From: DATDCY01 sp964513745
GTDB lineage: Bacteria > JAUVQV01 > DATDCY01
NCBI GenBank assembly: GCA_964513745.1
Contig: CAZEOK010000001.1
Location: 13,633 to 77,632 of the forward strand
Reading direction: 5' to 3'
Length of the DNA stretch: 64,000 nt
Shown: one piece after another, positions 51,176 to 59,577 of the stretch
Position numbering within the stretch: the first letter of the stretch is position 1
Layout of the letters: the number at the start of each line of letters is the position of its first letter
The notes under the pieces: model-generated
What the model saw: only the letters and a program-made list of their open reading frames with translations
Told to the model about the DNA's origin: nothing
Database searches by the model: none
Made by a program: the position numbers and the translations under genes

Positions 51176-53887
51176 TTAATTCGGAACGAGCCGCGGGGTC
51201 AGGAAGATCATCAACTCCGACTTGCGCTGGGTGTCGCTCTTGCTTTTGAAGAGCCAGCCGACAAGCGGCAACTTCGAGAGCCCGGGGACCGAGCTTTCGT
51301 CCTTGATGGTCTCCTGCACGAAGAGCCCGCCGATGACCGTCGTCTCCCCGTCCGCGATCAGGACCTTGGTGTCGGCCCGGCTCGTGTTGATCGAGAACAT
51401 CGTGCCGTCGGTCGTGTCCACGTTCTCGCCCTGGGAGGACTTCTCGACCTTGATCTCCAGGAACACCCGCTTGTCGTTGGTCACCTGGGGCTTGACTTCG
51501 AGCAGGATGCCGACGTCCTTCCACTCCACGGTGCGGTCGCCTTCGGAGCTCGTCTTCGTCACCGGCAACTGCTGGCCGACGTTGATGACCGCCTTCTGGT
51601 TCTGGATCACCAGGACCTTCGGGTTGGAGAGGATCTTGGTCTGGCCCAGCTGCTCCATTGCCGACAGGCGCATATCGAGGCTCAGCGTGTTTGCGATATG
51701 GCCGAAGGTGAAGCCGATCCCCGACGTTGCAGAGGCGGCGGGAAGGTTGACCAGATAGCTGCCGGCATCTGTGCTCTGCGTGCCGCCGACGCTCATCGAG
51801 TTCGGGAACGCGTAGTCCGTGGCGTTGCCGTGGGCGGCGTCCGCGACGCCGGCCATGTTCCACTGGATGCCGAGCTGCTGTTCGTAACCGCTCGAAACCT
51901 CCACGATGCGGGCCTCGACGAGAACCGCCGGCGTCTGAGCATCGAGGGCCTGGATGATCCCGTCAATCTGGGCGAGGATCGATTTCGCGTCGTAGACGAT
52001 CAGGGTGTTGGTGCGCTCGTCGACCTGCCGTTTCCCATTCTTCGAGCTGTAGCCGTTCGCAATGACCTTCTCGATATCGGCCGCCTTCGCGTACGAGATG
52101 GCGTAACGCTTCGTCTCGAAATCCTCCAGCTTGTTTTCCATGCGCCGCTCGTTGGCGACCTTCTGCCGTTCGGTCTCGATCTTTTCGGCTTCGACCATTG
52201 CCTGAATGGCCTTTTTATTTTCGTCGGCCATCTTCTGGACCGTCGTGATCCGACGAATATTTTCGGCCTCGGTGACCTGCGTCAGCTGCGGCGAGTTGGT
52301 CTTGAGGATGATGTCGAGAGCCTGATCCCAAGGCACGTCGGCAAGCTTGATGGTAACTTTCCCGACGACTTCAGGGCCAGCCACGAAGTTCAGGCCGGAA
52401 ACCTCGGAGATCAGGCGCAGGATGTCGTTGACCTCGGCATCCTTGAAGTCAAGCGAAAGGCGCCGGCCGCTGAACGCCGGGGAGCCGGCAGCGGCTGGGA
52501 CGGGAGCGGCCGCAGGCGCTGCTTGCGACACTGGCGCGGGGGCTGGCGGCGGTGCGGGGGCTGGCGACGACGAGGACTCGCCTGCAACAACTGTCGCCGG
52601 GGGTTTCTCGAAATCGATCAGTATCCGGTCGCCCTCGGCCACTACGCGGAATGGAACCGGCCGGCGTAGCTGGGCGACGACGCGGACGAGCTTGGCGTCA
52701 CCCTTGGTGTACGGAAATGCGCTCACACCCACCACTTCCCGACCGATGGCGGAGAGATCAAGGGTCTTGCGGTCCTTCTCCGCGATCTGCGCGTTGGCGA
52801 TCTCCACGACCACCTTTGCCTGGTCACCGGAGTCGACAACAGTAAAGTTTGCCTTGGCAGACGTGCGGATCTCCAACCGAGTCGACGCGTCCAGCGGGCG
52901 GCAGATGACTTCGCCGACCGCGATCAACGCGTTAGCGGCAGCCTCACGCTCGCCGGTGGCAGCGGCGGCTGCGGCCAGCGCCGGGGCACCGAATGCAACG
53001 GTGATGCCGTCGCCTGCTGACGCGACACGGTACTCCCCGACTTTCTTCAGGTCGAACACGACTCGTGTGACCTTCTTCGGCTGGGCGTGTTCGCCAATTC
53101 TGATCTGCGAAACCCAGGCGTCGTCAATCTTCTTCTTCAAGGGCGAAACCTTGTTGCCCGCGTCGGCGATGTCAACGACCAGGCTCCTGCCTTCGACGAG
53201 GAAATACTCATGCTGGAGCGGTCCATCACCCTGTAACGTCACTACCAGGCCATCGGCCTGCTTCTTCACGTCGACGGCAATCAGAGAACGCGGGCCAGCC
53301 GGCACGACTGCGGTGGCGGCCGGGGCTGTCACGGTGGGTGCCTGCGCGCTCACATCGGCCGCCACAGTGACAATAGGAGCTGATTGCTCGGATTGAGCCA
53401 TCTCCACCGGCGCCGGGGATTCCGCTGCTGGGCTGACCGCCGTCCCGCCCGATTTTGGCGATACGTTCAAAACAATGCTGGTATCGCGTCCCTCAACCTC
53501 ATACGCGGCCGCGCCTGACAGAAAAACCTCGATGCTGCTGTCTGACCCCGAAGACGAGGACTTGACCACCGTTACCACGCCGCGGTTCACTTCGATGGCC
53601 TTCACCTGCCCGCCGACCGAAACACCCTCAAGTGCAAGAGCCAGCCGCGGCGGGTCGGACTGGCGAACCAGGCTGTAGGCCGCCTTGGCGCTGGTGGTAA
53701 GGGTAATCTGCACAGCGTCGCCCGCCCCCGAAACACTGACATCGGTGAGTTCAAGGGGTTTCGCGACCGGCGCTGCCGGCGCTGCCGCCGGATTCGGGGC
53801 TTGCGCCAGAGGGCCGCTGCAACCTGCGAGCAGCCACACCGCCAAGGCCCCACAGGAGGCCTGTCTCACCCATCTCCCGGTAGCCAT
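51176..53887 (-). CDS. pilQ: Type IV pilus secretin PilQ (predicted lipoprotein)
   Basis: A 903-residue outer-membrane secretin that forms the pilus exit pore. The signal ends in a lipobox LAGC with Cys23, so lipidation is predicted. Three AMIN-like beta domains (about residues 50-120, 195-290, 310-400) should bind peptidoglycan. A secretin/TonB N0 domain (LSLDFKDAEVNDILRLISEV) follows, then N1 and the secretin core (VLVEARIVEVSSGYEQQLGI; VGQQLPVTKTSSEGDRTVEW; TTVIGGLFVQE; SKLPLVGWLFKS; ELMIFLTPRLV). The ATG at 53887 has AAGGAGGACGG upstream. An unusual helical insert with Met/Lys/Glu-rich sequence (residues 560-610) lies inside the N domains. Confidence 0.95.
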   Translation of the reverse strand: MATGRWVRQASCGALAVWLLAGCSGPLAQAPNPAAAPAAPVAKPLELTDVSVSGAGDAVQITLTTSAKAAYSLVRQSDPPRLALALEGVSVGGQVKAIEVNRGVVTVVKSSSSGSDSSIEVFLSGAAAYEVEGRDTSIVLNVSPKSGGTAVSPAAESPAPVEMAQSEQSAPIVTVAADVSAQAPTVTAPAATAVVPAGPRSLIAVDVKKQADGLVVTLQGDGPLQHEYFLVEGRSLVVDIADAGNKVSPLKKKIDDAWVSQIRIGEHAQPKKVTRVVFDLKKVGEYRVASAGDGITVAFGAPALAAAAAATGEREAAANALIAVGEVICRPLDASTRLEIRTSAKANFTVVDSGDQAKVVVEIANAQIAEKDRKTLDLSAIGREVVGVSAFPYTKGDAKLVRVVAQLRRPVPFRVVAEGDRILIDFEKPPATVVAGESSSSPAPAPPPAPAPVSQAAPAAAPVPAAAGSPAFSGRRLSLDFKDAEVNDILRLISEVSGLNFVAGPEVVGKVTIKLADVPWDQALDIILKTNSPQLTQVTEAENIRRITTVQKMADENKKAIQAMVEAEKIETERQKVANERRMENKLEDFETKRYAISYAKAADIEKVIANGYSSKNGKRQVDERTNTLIVYDAKSILAQIDGIIQALDAQTPAVLVEARIVEVSSGYEQQLGIQWNMAGVADAAHGNATDYAFPNSMSVGGTQSTDAGSYLVNLPAASATSGIGFTFGHIANTLSLDMRLSAMEQLGQTKILSNPKVLVIQNQKAVINVGQQLPVTKTSSEGDRTVEWKDVGILLEVKPQVTNDKRVFLEIKVEKSSQGENVDTTDGTMFSINTSRADTKVLIADGETTVIGGLFVQETIKDESSVPGLSKLPLVGWLFKSKSDTQRKSELMIFLTPRLVPN

Positions 53888-53916
53888 TATCAGCCGTCCT
53901 CCTTGCAATACCGCGG

Positions 53917-54525
53917 TTACTTCCCCGCAGCGGGGTGGGATTTCAGGAAGGTTTCCTTCCTCGTCTCCCGGTTCATGAAGTCCAGAAACTTCTCGACGAT
54001 GCGAATCCCCTGCAGCGTGATCTCGATGACCTCGCCCTCGTTCTTCCCCATGATGGTGCCTTGTCGAACCACGAAGGTCTGACCGCTCGGCGCGCGAATC
54101 ATCGCCTGGGCGCCGCGGGCGGGATCGATGACTATGCCGACCACCTTGGCCGTCTCAACGTCGAACTGCTGGATCGGCGGAAGCTGGCTGATATCGCGCT
54201 GCTTGTTCTCAAGCTGAAGGAGCGACTTGAACGGATCGCGGCGCCCCGTCGGATCGTAGCGAAAATCGCTGCCGGGAACCAGGAGCCCTCCGGGGGACGG
54301 CGGCTGTTGCTCCACAGCAACCTCTCCCGCGGAAAGCGTGGCGGCTTCAGGCGCAGCGCCCCCCTGGGTTGTCGGCTTGGCCGTGGCGGCCGTCCCCGGC
54401 TTCGCGGCTTCCCGAGCCGCGTCCTTGAAGTTGTTAGCGGCTGAGACGGGCACGGGGCCAAACCACCCGGCCGACCAGACCGCCAGCGCGCAGACGAGGG
54501 AGACGCGGCTACTTGGCCTGTACAT
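53917..54525 (-). CDS. pilP: Type IV pilus assembly lipoprotein-type protein PilP
   Basis: A 202-residue periplasmic protein that couples the PilMNO inner-membrane complex to PilQ. It has a signal-like start (to about residue 29, ending VSAA), no lipobox Cys as in classical PilP, an Ala/Pro/Thr linker and the conserved beta domain with YDPTGRRDPFKSLL, FDVETAKVVGIVID and VRQGTIMGKNEGEVIEIT. The ATG at 54525 lies 17 nt inside the end of pilO. PilQ, by contrast, carries the lipobox, so the lipid anchor seems to have moved between these partners. Confidence 0.92.
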   Translation of the reverse strand: MYRPSSRVSLVCALAVWSAGWFGPVPVSAANNFKDAAREAAKPGTAATAKPTTQGGAAPEAATLSAGEVAVEQQPPSPGGLLVPGSDFRYDPTGRRDPFKSLLQLENKQRDISQLPPIQQFDVETAKVVGIVIDPARGAQAMIRAPSGQTFVVRQGTIMGKNEGEVIEITLQGIRIVEKFLDFMNRETRKETFLKSHPAAGK

Positions 54526-55081
54526 AGCGGTATGTCGTCGCGGTGCAGGTGGACGTCAGCATGAGGTAGCCCTCCTTCTCCGTCGGACTGCCCATGGCAA
54601 GGTTCGATACGCTGATGATCCGCGGGTAGTGGCTGATCTTGTCGAGGAAAAGACCGATGTTGTGGAAGGGGCCGCGAATCGCCAAGGCCATGGGTACCTC
54701 GTTGTAAAAGTCCTTCTTGATCTCGGCCGTGGGGCGGAACGAAATGAACTCGATCCCCGCCTCTTTGCCGAAGTGGGCGATCTGCTCGAGCAAAATGGGG
54801 ATCTCCCGTTCACCGGGGAGCTGCTGGCGCGCCTGGTCGAGCTGTCCACTCAGCTCGCCGATCATCTGCTTGAACTTGATGTTCTGGGCCTCGATCGTCT
54901 GGAGGTTCTTCACTTCGCTCGAGAGGGTTGCGAGGCGGCTCTGCTCGCCCTTGATCAGCTTGGCCTTCGGCTGATAGAGCAGGTACCAGAAAGCGACCGT
55001 GATCATGACGAGAACGGCCCCGAGCGCGATTCCCCGCTGCTTGAGCGGTATTTTCTCGAACTGTTCGATGACCGATGCCAT
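54509..55081 (-). CDS. pilO: Type IV pilus inner-membrane protein PilO
   Basis: A 190-residue protein: a short cytoplasmic start (MASVIEQFEKIPLKQRG), a membrane helix (IALGAVLVMITVAFWYLLY), a coiled coil (residues 40-85), and a periplasmic ferredoxin-like domain with IAHFGKEAGIEFISFRPTAE. PilO forms heterodimers with PilN and positions PilP. It follows pilN by 20 nt and overlaps pilP. Confidence 0.94.
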   Translation of the reverse strand: MASVIEQFEKIPLKQRGIALGAVLVMITVAFWYLLYQPKAKLIKGEQSRLATLSSEVKNLQTIEAQNIKFKQMIGELSGQLDQARQQLPGEREIPILLEQIAHFGKEAGIEFISFRPTAEIKKDFYNEVPMALAIRGPFHNIGLFLDKISHYPRIISVSNLAMGSPTEKEGYLMLTSTCTATTYRYVQAK

Positions 55082-55101
55082 GTGCCCCGCTGCCTCCCGC
55101 G

Positions 55102-55653
55102 CTAGTCCGGCTGCTGCACGCCGGCCTTGATACTGAAGCGAAACACCTCGCGGCCCTGGAGGTTGCTGCGCTCGGAGTAGAGCAGTTCGACGCCCTGGTA
55201 GTACGCGGACTTCTCGAGACTGTCGACCAGCGGCCGCAGCGCCTCGTGGCTGAGCGAATAGCCGTCGAGCGTCACGCCGGCGGCGGTGTAAGCGTAGTTG
55301 GTAACCCAGACCGGCGTCGAGACGTCGACGGCCCGGGTGAGCTCATCAAGCAGATGTACAGGCACGATGCGCTGTTTCTGGAGCTTGGTGATGATGCCCA
55401 GCTTGCGCTCGAGCTCGGCCTTCTCTTTCTCGAAACGCACCTTCTCCTCGTTGACGTTCTTGAGCCGGTCCTTCTCCGCCTGCTGCTTCGCGACCTGGGC
55501 GTGCAAGGTGGCAAGCTTGCCGCTCTGATCGACCCAGACCCAGCCGAGCCCCAAGGCGAGGAGCGCCACGGCGCCCGCGCCGATGGCCAGGTGCTGGATC
55601 GCGCCCGCCTTCTTCTTGGAAACCTTCTTGACGAGGAGATTGATCTTGATCAT
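55102..55653 (-). CDS. pilN: Type IV pilus inner-membrane protein PilN
   Basis: A 183-residue protein with the conserved cytoplasmic PilM-binding start MIKINLLVKKVSKKKAG (family IRINLLP), a membrane helix (HLAIGAGAVALLALGLGWVW), a long coiled coil (residues 45-90) and a periplasmic domain with VTNYAYTAAGVTLDGYSLSH. The ATG at 55653 overlaps the pilM stop (ATGA). Confidence 0.95.
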   Translation of the reverse strand: MIKINLLVKKVSKKKAGAIQHLAIGAGAVALLALGLGWVWVDQSGKLATLHAQVAKQQAEKDRLKNVNEEKVRFEKEKAELERKLGIITKLQKQRIVPVHLLDELTRAVDVSTPVWVTNYAYTAAGVTLDGYSLSHEALRPLVDSLEKSAYYQGVELLYSERSNLQGREVFRFSIKAGVQQPD

Positions 55654-56705
55654 CGGTCGCCCGCCTTCCGCAGCGCCAGCCCAACCGCGACCGCAGCGGC
55701 AGGGGCGTTCGCCCTGAGGTACTCGGCGTCGAACTTCTTGGAGTTGATCTTGATGTTCTGGAAGGGATCGTTCACCTGAACCTCGATCTTGAGCCGCTGA
55801 TTCAGGAAATTATCGAGGTGCTTGACCCGGGCGCTGCCGCCGGAGAGAAGAATCTGGTGAATGTCCTGATCTGCGCTGGTGGCCCGGAAGAAGTCGAAGG
55901 AGCGCTGGATCTCGACGGCGATGTTCTCGCTCACCGCATCCATGAGCCGGCGCACGGCCTCGGGGTCTGCGCCCCCCTCCTGGCCCGTCTTGACCCGCTC
56001 GGCCTGTTCGGCGCTCATGCCGAACTCCTTCTGGATGGCGTCGGTGTAGTGGTTGCCGCCGATGGAGATGTCGCGGGTGAAAGCCGTCATGCCGTTGCGC
56101 AGCACGCCGATGTTCGTAAAGCCCGCGCCGATGTTCACGAGCGCCACGTTGCGCCCGGGGACCACCTCGTAGCTGATCTCCCAGGCGTTCTGGAGGGCGA
56201 AAGCGTCAAGGTCGACCACGGCGGGCTGGAGGCCGGCCTGGATGAGCAGGTCGGTGTAGTCGTCGATCTTGTCTTTCTTGGCGGCCACGAGGAGCACGTC
56301 CATCTTGCCTTCCTCGGCGGCGGAGCCCTCGATGATCTGGAAATCCAGGTTCACATCGTCGATGTCGAAGGGTATGTACTGCTCCGCCTCCCAGTGAATC
56401 GACTCGTCGAGCTCGACCTCGGTCATCTCCGGGAGGCTGATCTTCTTGACGATCACCGAGTGCCCCGAGAGCCCCATCGCAGCCTGCTTGCGTTTGATCT
56501 TTTGCCCGCGCAGCAGGCTCTGCAGGCTCTCGACGATCGCCCCCTTGTCGAGTATTGCGCCGTCCACGATCGCCTGCGGCGGCACGGGGGCGACGCCAAA
56601 ACTCTGAAGGTGGATTGATTTGCCGGACAACCTCAGCTCCACCAGCTTGATGGAATGGGTGCCGACATCTACCCCGACCACTTCCTTGGACTTAAACAAC
56701 CACAT
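55650..56705 (-). CDS. pilM: Type IV pilus actin-like ATPase PilM
   Basis: A 351-residue cytoplasmic actin/FtsA-like protein that binds the N terminus of PilN. It starts MWLFKSKEVVGVDVGTHSIK with phosphate-1 loop DVGTHS and has ALVNIGAGFTNIGVLRNGM (phosphate-2), FDIDDVNLDFQII, ISIGGNHYTDAIQKEFGMS and LLSGGSARVKHLDNFL (adenosine loop). It is the first gene of pilMNOPQ and lies behind a predicted promoter and a structured leader of about 67 nt. Confidence 0.96.
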   Translation of the reverse strand: MWLFKSKEVVGVDVGTHSIKLVELRLSGKSIHLQSFGVAPVPPQAIVDGAILDKGAIVESLQSLLRGQKIKRKQAAMGLSGHSVIVKKISLPEMTEVELDESIHWEAEQYIPFDIDDVNLDFQIIEGSAAEEGKMDVLLVAAKKDKIDDYTDLLIQAGLQPAVVDLDAFALQNAWEISYEVVPGRNVALVNIGAGFTNIGVLRNGMTAFTRDISIGGNHYTDAIQKEFGMSAEQAERVKTGQEGGADPEAVRRLMDAVSENIAVEIQRSFDFFRATSADQDIHQILLSGGSARVKHLDNFLNQRLKIEVQVNDPFQNIKINSKKFDAEYLRANAPAAAVAVGLALRKAGDR

Positions 56706-56733
56706 GGCCCAAGTCCATCCTCATGTTGGCGTT

Positions 56734-56772
56734 CAGGGTGACCACACACAGGAGCCTAACTCACCCTGTGTG
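56734..56772 (-). promoter_or_regulatory. Leader of pilM with two mutually exclusive inverted repeats
   Basis: Between the predicted start point and pilM, CAGGGTGA (56734-56741) is a perfect inverted match to TCACCCTG (56761-56768). CACACAGG (56745-56752) is a perfect inverted match to CCTGTGTG (56765-56772). The two right-hand arms share four bases (56765-56768), so the hairpins cannot form together. This could be an attenuator-like RNA switch, or a protein-binding palindrome at the start of the pil operon. Confidence 0.5.
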
Positions 56773-56778
56773 ACTCAG

Positions 56779-56807
56779 ACTCTAACAACCGACCACAAGG
56801 CTGTCAA
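56779..56807 (-). promoter_or_regulatory. Putative sigma70-type promoter of pilMNOPQ
   Basis: On the minus strand TTGACA (56807-56802) and TAGAGT (56784-56779, four of six) are 17 nt apart. The surrounding stretch (56800-56835) is AT-rich, unusual for this genome. The transcript would begin near 56772 and read through the structured leader into pilM. Confidence 0.55.
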
Positions 56808-56855
56808 TATATAAAATGGGGCTTGAAAAATAAATATTTACGCGTCGGTGACGCG

Positions 56856-57521
56856 TTATCGGCCTCGGGAGAAAGAGGATTCTTCGTGATGCCATCCGAT
56901 CACCGAGACAGCGACGGCATGCCAGCCACGCACGCGGACCGCGCGTGCTTTGGCGCGAAACCCGGCCGCGGCATAGACCTCCGCGAGATTGAAAAGATAT
57001 GCGGCCTCCCGCGGCCCGCGCTCGATCGCGTACCTTCCGTGGCGGACGGCCTCGTGCAGGCTTCCTCCCGTTCTGACCAGAGCCAGGGCGAGATAACTCC
57101 GGGCGCCGGGGTCCTCGGGACTGCGGGATACGGCGTGAGCAAGAAGCAGCCGCGCCCGCTCCGCCCTCCCGCGCTCAAGCTCGCGCAGCGCTCGGCGGAG
57201 GCAGCGCCGGACGACGCGGTCCCGCCCGACAGTCCATGCGGGATGCTGAGCCAGACCGAGCTGACGGTCGTGGCAGGCGCGAGCGCCGGGAGCGGCAAGA
57301 ACATGGTAGGCGATCTCAGCTCTGCGGTAGGCCTCTGTGCTTTCCGTCCCGGCAGACAGCCGCTCGCTCCAGGCGCGAAACGCCAACTCGATCTGCCGCG
57401 GCGTGGCGGCTGGCGGGACGCCAAGCGCCCCGTAGTGGCCCAACCTGCGCGCGTGATCGGCATGCATGGCCACAGCGCAAGCAAGTCCAGTGCCTGGCGG
57501 AAAAACCGGCTTTGCCCTCAT
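56856..57521 (-). CDS. Degenerate J-domain / TPR-like small protein
   Basis: An approximately 221-residue protein. Residues 20-85 resemble a DnaJ J-domain (HYGALGVPPAATPRQIELAF; YRRAEIAYHVLAAPGARACHD), but the HPD tripeptide needed to stimulate DnaK is absent and helix II/III is shortened. The C-terminal half is TPR-like (RARLLLAHAVSRSPEDPGAR; HGRYAIERGPREAAYLFNLA). Function is unknown; it may be a structural adaptor. The start is uncertain: the ATG at 57521 with AAGGGG is preferred, while 57596 and 57467 are possible. It lies upstream of pilM on the same strand. Confidence 0.6.
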   Translation of the reverse strand: MRAKPVFPPGTGLACAVAMHADHARRLGHYGALGVPPAATPRQIELAFRAWSERLSAGTESTEAYRRAEIAYHVLAAPGARACHDRQLGLAQHPAWTVGRDRVVRRCLRRALRELERGRAERARLLLAHAVSRSPEDPGARSYLALALVRTGGSLHEAVRHGRYAIERGPREAAYLFNLAEVYAAAGFRAKARAVRVRGWHAVAVSVIGWHHEESSFSRGR

Positions 57522-57658
57522 CACCCCTTGCGATCGCACTCCCCGCAGATCAAGACCGCCAGGCTCGAAAGCAGACGGTGCACCCCGCCGGCACAACCTC
57601 GCCGACCCCCGTTCCTCACGGCCACAGGCGGTCGCGCACGCACTCTGGATTTCACGGC

Positions 57659-57687
57659 TTGCGCCACAGTGTGCAAGGGCTTATAGT
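57659..57687 (+). promoter_or_regulatory. Putative promoter of the unknown gene at 57721
   Basis: TTGCGC (57659-57664) and TATAGT (57682-57687, five of six) are 17 nt apart. The start point would be near 57694, and an AGGAGG ribosome site follows at about 57700. Confidence 0.5.
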
Positions 57688-57720
57688 CCGACACTGGCAG
57701 GAGGACTGGAATCAGGACCT

Positions 57721-58059
57721 ATGGGACAGACCCGGATAATCTACTCCGACGCGACGACCGCCGAGGCGGCCTCGATCCTGAAGACCTGCGGCTTTCTCGA
57801 GTCGAACCAGGGGGGGCTCTTTACGAGCCCGAGCATCCCGGTCAAGGTCTACGTGGTCTGGGGGAAGAGTACCTACTTCCCGGAGATATTTTCACGACTG
57901 GATTTCACACCACGCATCCAAATCCACCTCAAGTCCCGCGAAAACTGCCCTGAATTGGCGGAGGTCACGCTTGCTGCCGCAAACGGTTTGCGCGGAAACT
58001 CCCCCGGGACGCGCGTGCGGGTGTTCAACGCCGATGAACAGTCCGACATGGACTGCTGA
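57721..58059 (+). CDS. Unknown small cytoplasmic protein
   Basis: A 112-residue protein with no signal or membrane segment. It starts MGQTRIIYSDATTAEAASIL. Visible features are alternating beta-like stretches (VKVYVVWGKSTYFP; RIQIHLKS), then a helix (ELAEVTLAAANGL) and an acidic C terminus ending DMDC. I recognise no family. It has its own promoter-like sequence and an AGGAGG ribosome site, and stands alone between oppositely oriented genes, which supports its being real. The frame is also open upstream, but only through the shadow of the J-domain gene. Confidence 0.6.
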   Translation: MGQTRIIYSDATTAEAASILKTCGFLESNQGGLFTSPSIPVKVYVVWGKSTYFPEIFSRLDFTPRIQIHLKSRENCPELAEVTLAAANGLRGNSPGTRVRVFNADEQSDMDC

Positions 58060-58097
58060 CTCGGATTTTCCTGGCTGACAGGCCCGCCCAGCGCCGG

Positions 58098-58295
58098 TTA
58101 CAGTTCCGACGGCCCTTCGAGCATCAGGCGGTCGGCAGCCTCCTTGAGCACCTCGACGAGGTCCATGAAATCGTCCCGGTAGAAGTTGAGGTCCACGAAA
58201 TCGCACTGCATCACGACCGTGTCCTCCTGGGCGTCATACCAAACTGCGACGTGACCGCCCTGCTGCTCAAGCCCGCCCTCAGCTAGTTCCTTCAT
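58098..58295 (-). CDS. Unknown small acidic protein
   Basis: A 65-residue acidic protein starting MKELAEGGLEQQGGHVAVWY. It has a beta hairpin (HVAVWYDAQEDTVVMQCDFV) followed by a helix with many Asp, Glu and Leu (FYRDDFMDLVEVLKEAADRL). No family is recognised. The strong AAGGAGACACGC site directly before the ATG at 58295 decides the start against a longer open frame. It lies 139 nt downstream of the permease gene and may be co-transcribed. Confidence 0.62.
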   Translation of the reverse strand: MKELAEGGLEQQGGHVAVWYDAQEDTVVMQCDFVDLNFYRDDFMDLVEVLKEAADRLMLEGPSEL

Positions 58296-58433
58296 GCGTG
58301 TCTCCTTGCGCTCGGATGTCTGTCCGCGACCACTGCGGGGAGTGCAGAGATTAATCCCGCCGACCGCAGCCGTCAAGTGCAGGGGCGGACCACGGGACTG
58401 ACATCACCCCGACATGCACGGCTCCGGCCGGGA

Positions 58434-59423
58434 TCAGCCGAGGAAAAATTGCGCGGCGAATGCGACGATGAGCGTGCCTGAGAGGCAGATCCCGAGGTAG
58501 AGCCAGAAGACCCGCGGCTTGAAGAGCGAGAGGAAGACCGCCATCGCCGGCAAGGCCGTCACCGGACCGCCGATCAGAAAGGCCATGCCGCTGCCCCAGG
58601 AGACGGTGCTCCCCATCTTCTCGAGGAGGTTCACCGGCCCGTAGAGGATGCCGGCCGCCGTGAACTGGTTGACGTGGAGCGGCGCCGAGGCGAGGGCCAC
58701 GAGCACCGTGGTGTACCAGCGGGTGCTCGCGAAGACCGAACTGATCCACTCCGGGTCGATGTAGCGCGTCGCCAGGACCTCGATCAACAGACCAACCAGG
58801 ATGAAACGGCCAACCTTCCAGCCGGTCTCCGCGGACTTTGCCAGAAAGATGACCAGCTTGTTCGGGTGGCGCCGCGCGATGCGGTTCGACCAGCGGTCCG
58901 GGCAGTTGCAGGCGATGCGGGGGTCGCAGTCGTGGTCGTGCATGTCCCCCTGCGGGATGGGGCCGCGAAAGATCTCCCCGACGGCGAAACCCCGACGCGC
59001 CACCAGGTGGGTGACGAGCCCGGCCCAGAGCCCCATGAAGACCGCCGCGGCCAGTTTGGCGTTGGCCCAGGTCCCACCGAGGAGACCCGCGGTGACGGCG
59101 TAGCCCTCGACGCAAATCAGCGGCGAGGCCACGAGCAGCGCCATGCAGGGGGTGAGCGGCATCCCGGCCGTGAGGAGCGAGACCATGATCGGCAGGACCC
59201 CGCAGGCGCACAACGGGCTGACGATGGCGACGCCGACCGCCACGAAAACCGCGTAGGCGCCGAACTCCGGCAGCCGCTTGCGCAGGCGGACGTGAAACTT
59301 GTAGGTTCTGATCCAGCCGGCGAGCATGATGCCGACCAGGAAGTACCAGAAGATGTGCCTGATCCCTTCCCGGAAATCGAGGCCGAGGGCGGTCAGTTCG
59401 CGAGAGACGGTGTTCCAGTCCAT
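58434..59423 (-). CDS. UPF0718/ArsP-like permease with Cys/His-rich loop
   Basis: A 329-residue inner-membrane protein with about eight to ten helices in two related halves. Half one has SPLCACGVLPIMVSLLTAG, with the CXCG motif of the DUF318 permease family (which includes organoarsenical exporter ArsP). Half two has HVNQFTAAGILYGPVNLLEK. The hydrophilic loop between them is Cys/His-rich (MHDHDCDPRIACNCPDRW), suggesting metal or metalloid binding. The substrate is unknown. It is the last gene after a sigma/anti-sigma pair and is probably in their regulon. The ATG at 59423 is preferred; one at 59447 is possible. Confidence 0.82.
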   Translation of the reverse strand: MDWNTVSRELTALGLDFREGIRHIFWYFLVGIMLAGWIRTYKFHVRLRKRLPEFGAYAVFVAVGVAIVSPLCACGVLPIMVSLLTAGMPLTPCMALLVASPLICVEGYAVTAGLLGGTWANAKLAAAVFMGLWAGLVTHLVARRGFAVGEIFRGPIPQGDMHDHDCDPRIACNCPDRWSNRIARRHPNKLVIFLAKSAETGWKVGRFILVGLLIEVLATRYIDPEWISSVFASTRWYTTVLVALASAPLHVNQFTAAGILYGPVNLLEKMGSTVSWGSGMAFLIGGPVTALPAMAVFLSLFKPRVFWLYLGICLSGTLIVAFAAQFFLG

Positions 59424-59577
59424 CACGCAGGTCCTGCCGGAGTCCATCCCGATGGCGGTGACGGGGTGGCGCGGAGGGGAGGTCTCCGTCGCGCGGACCG
59501 CAGGAAGCGCGGCGGAGGTCCACAGCGACAGGACCCCGGAGCCTTCACGGAGACGGTTGTCATCCGATTTTGCCCGG

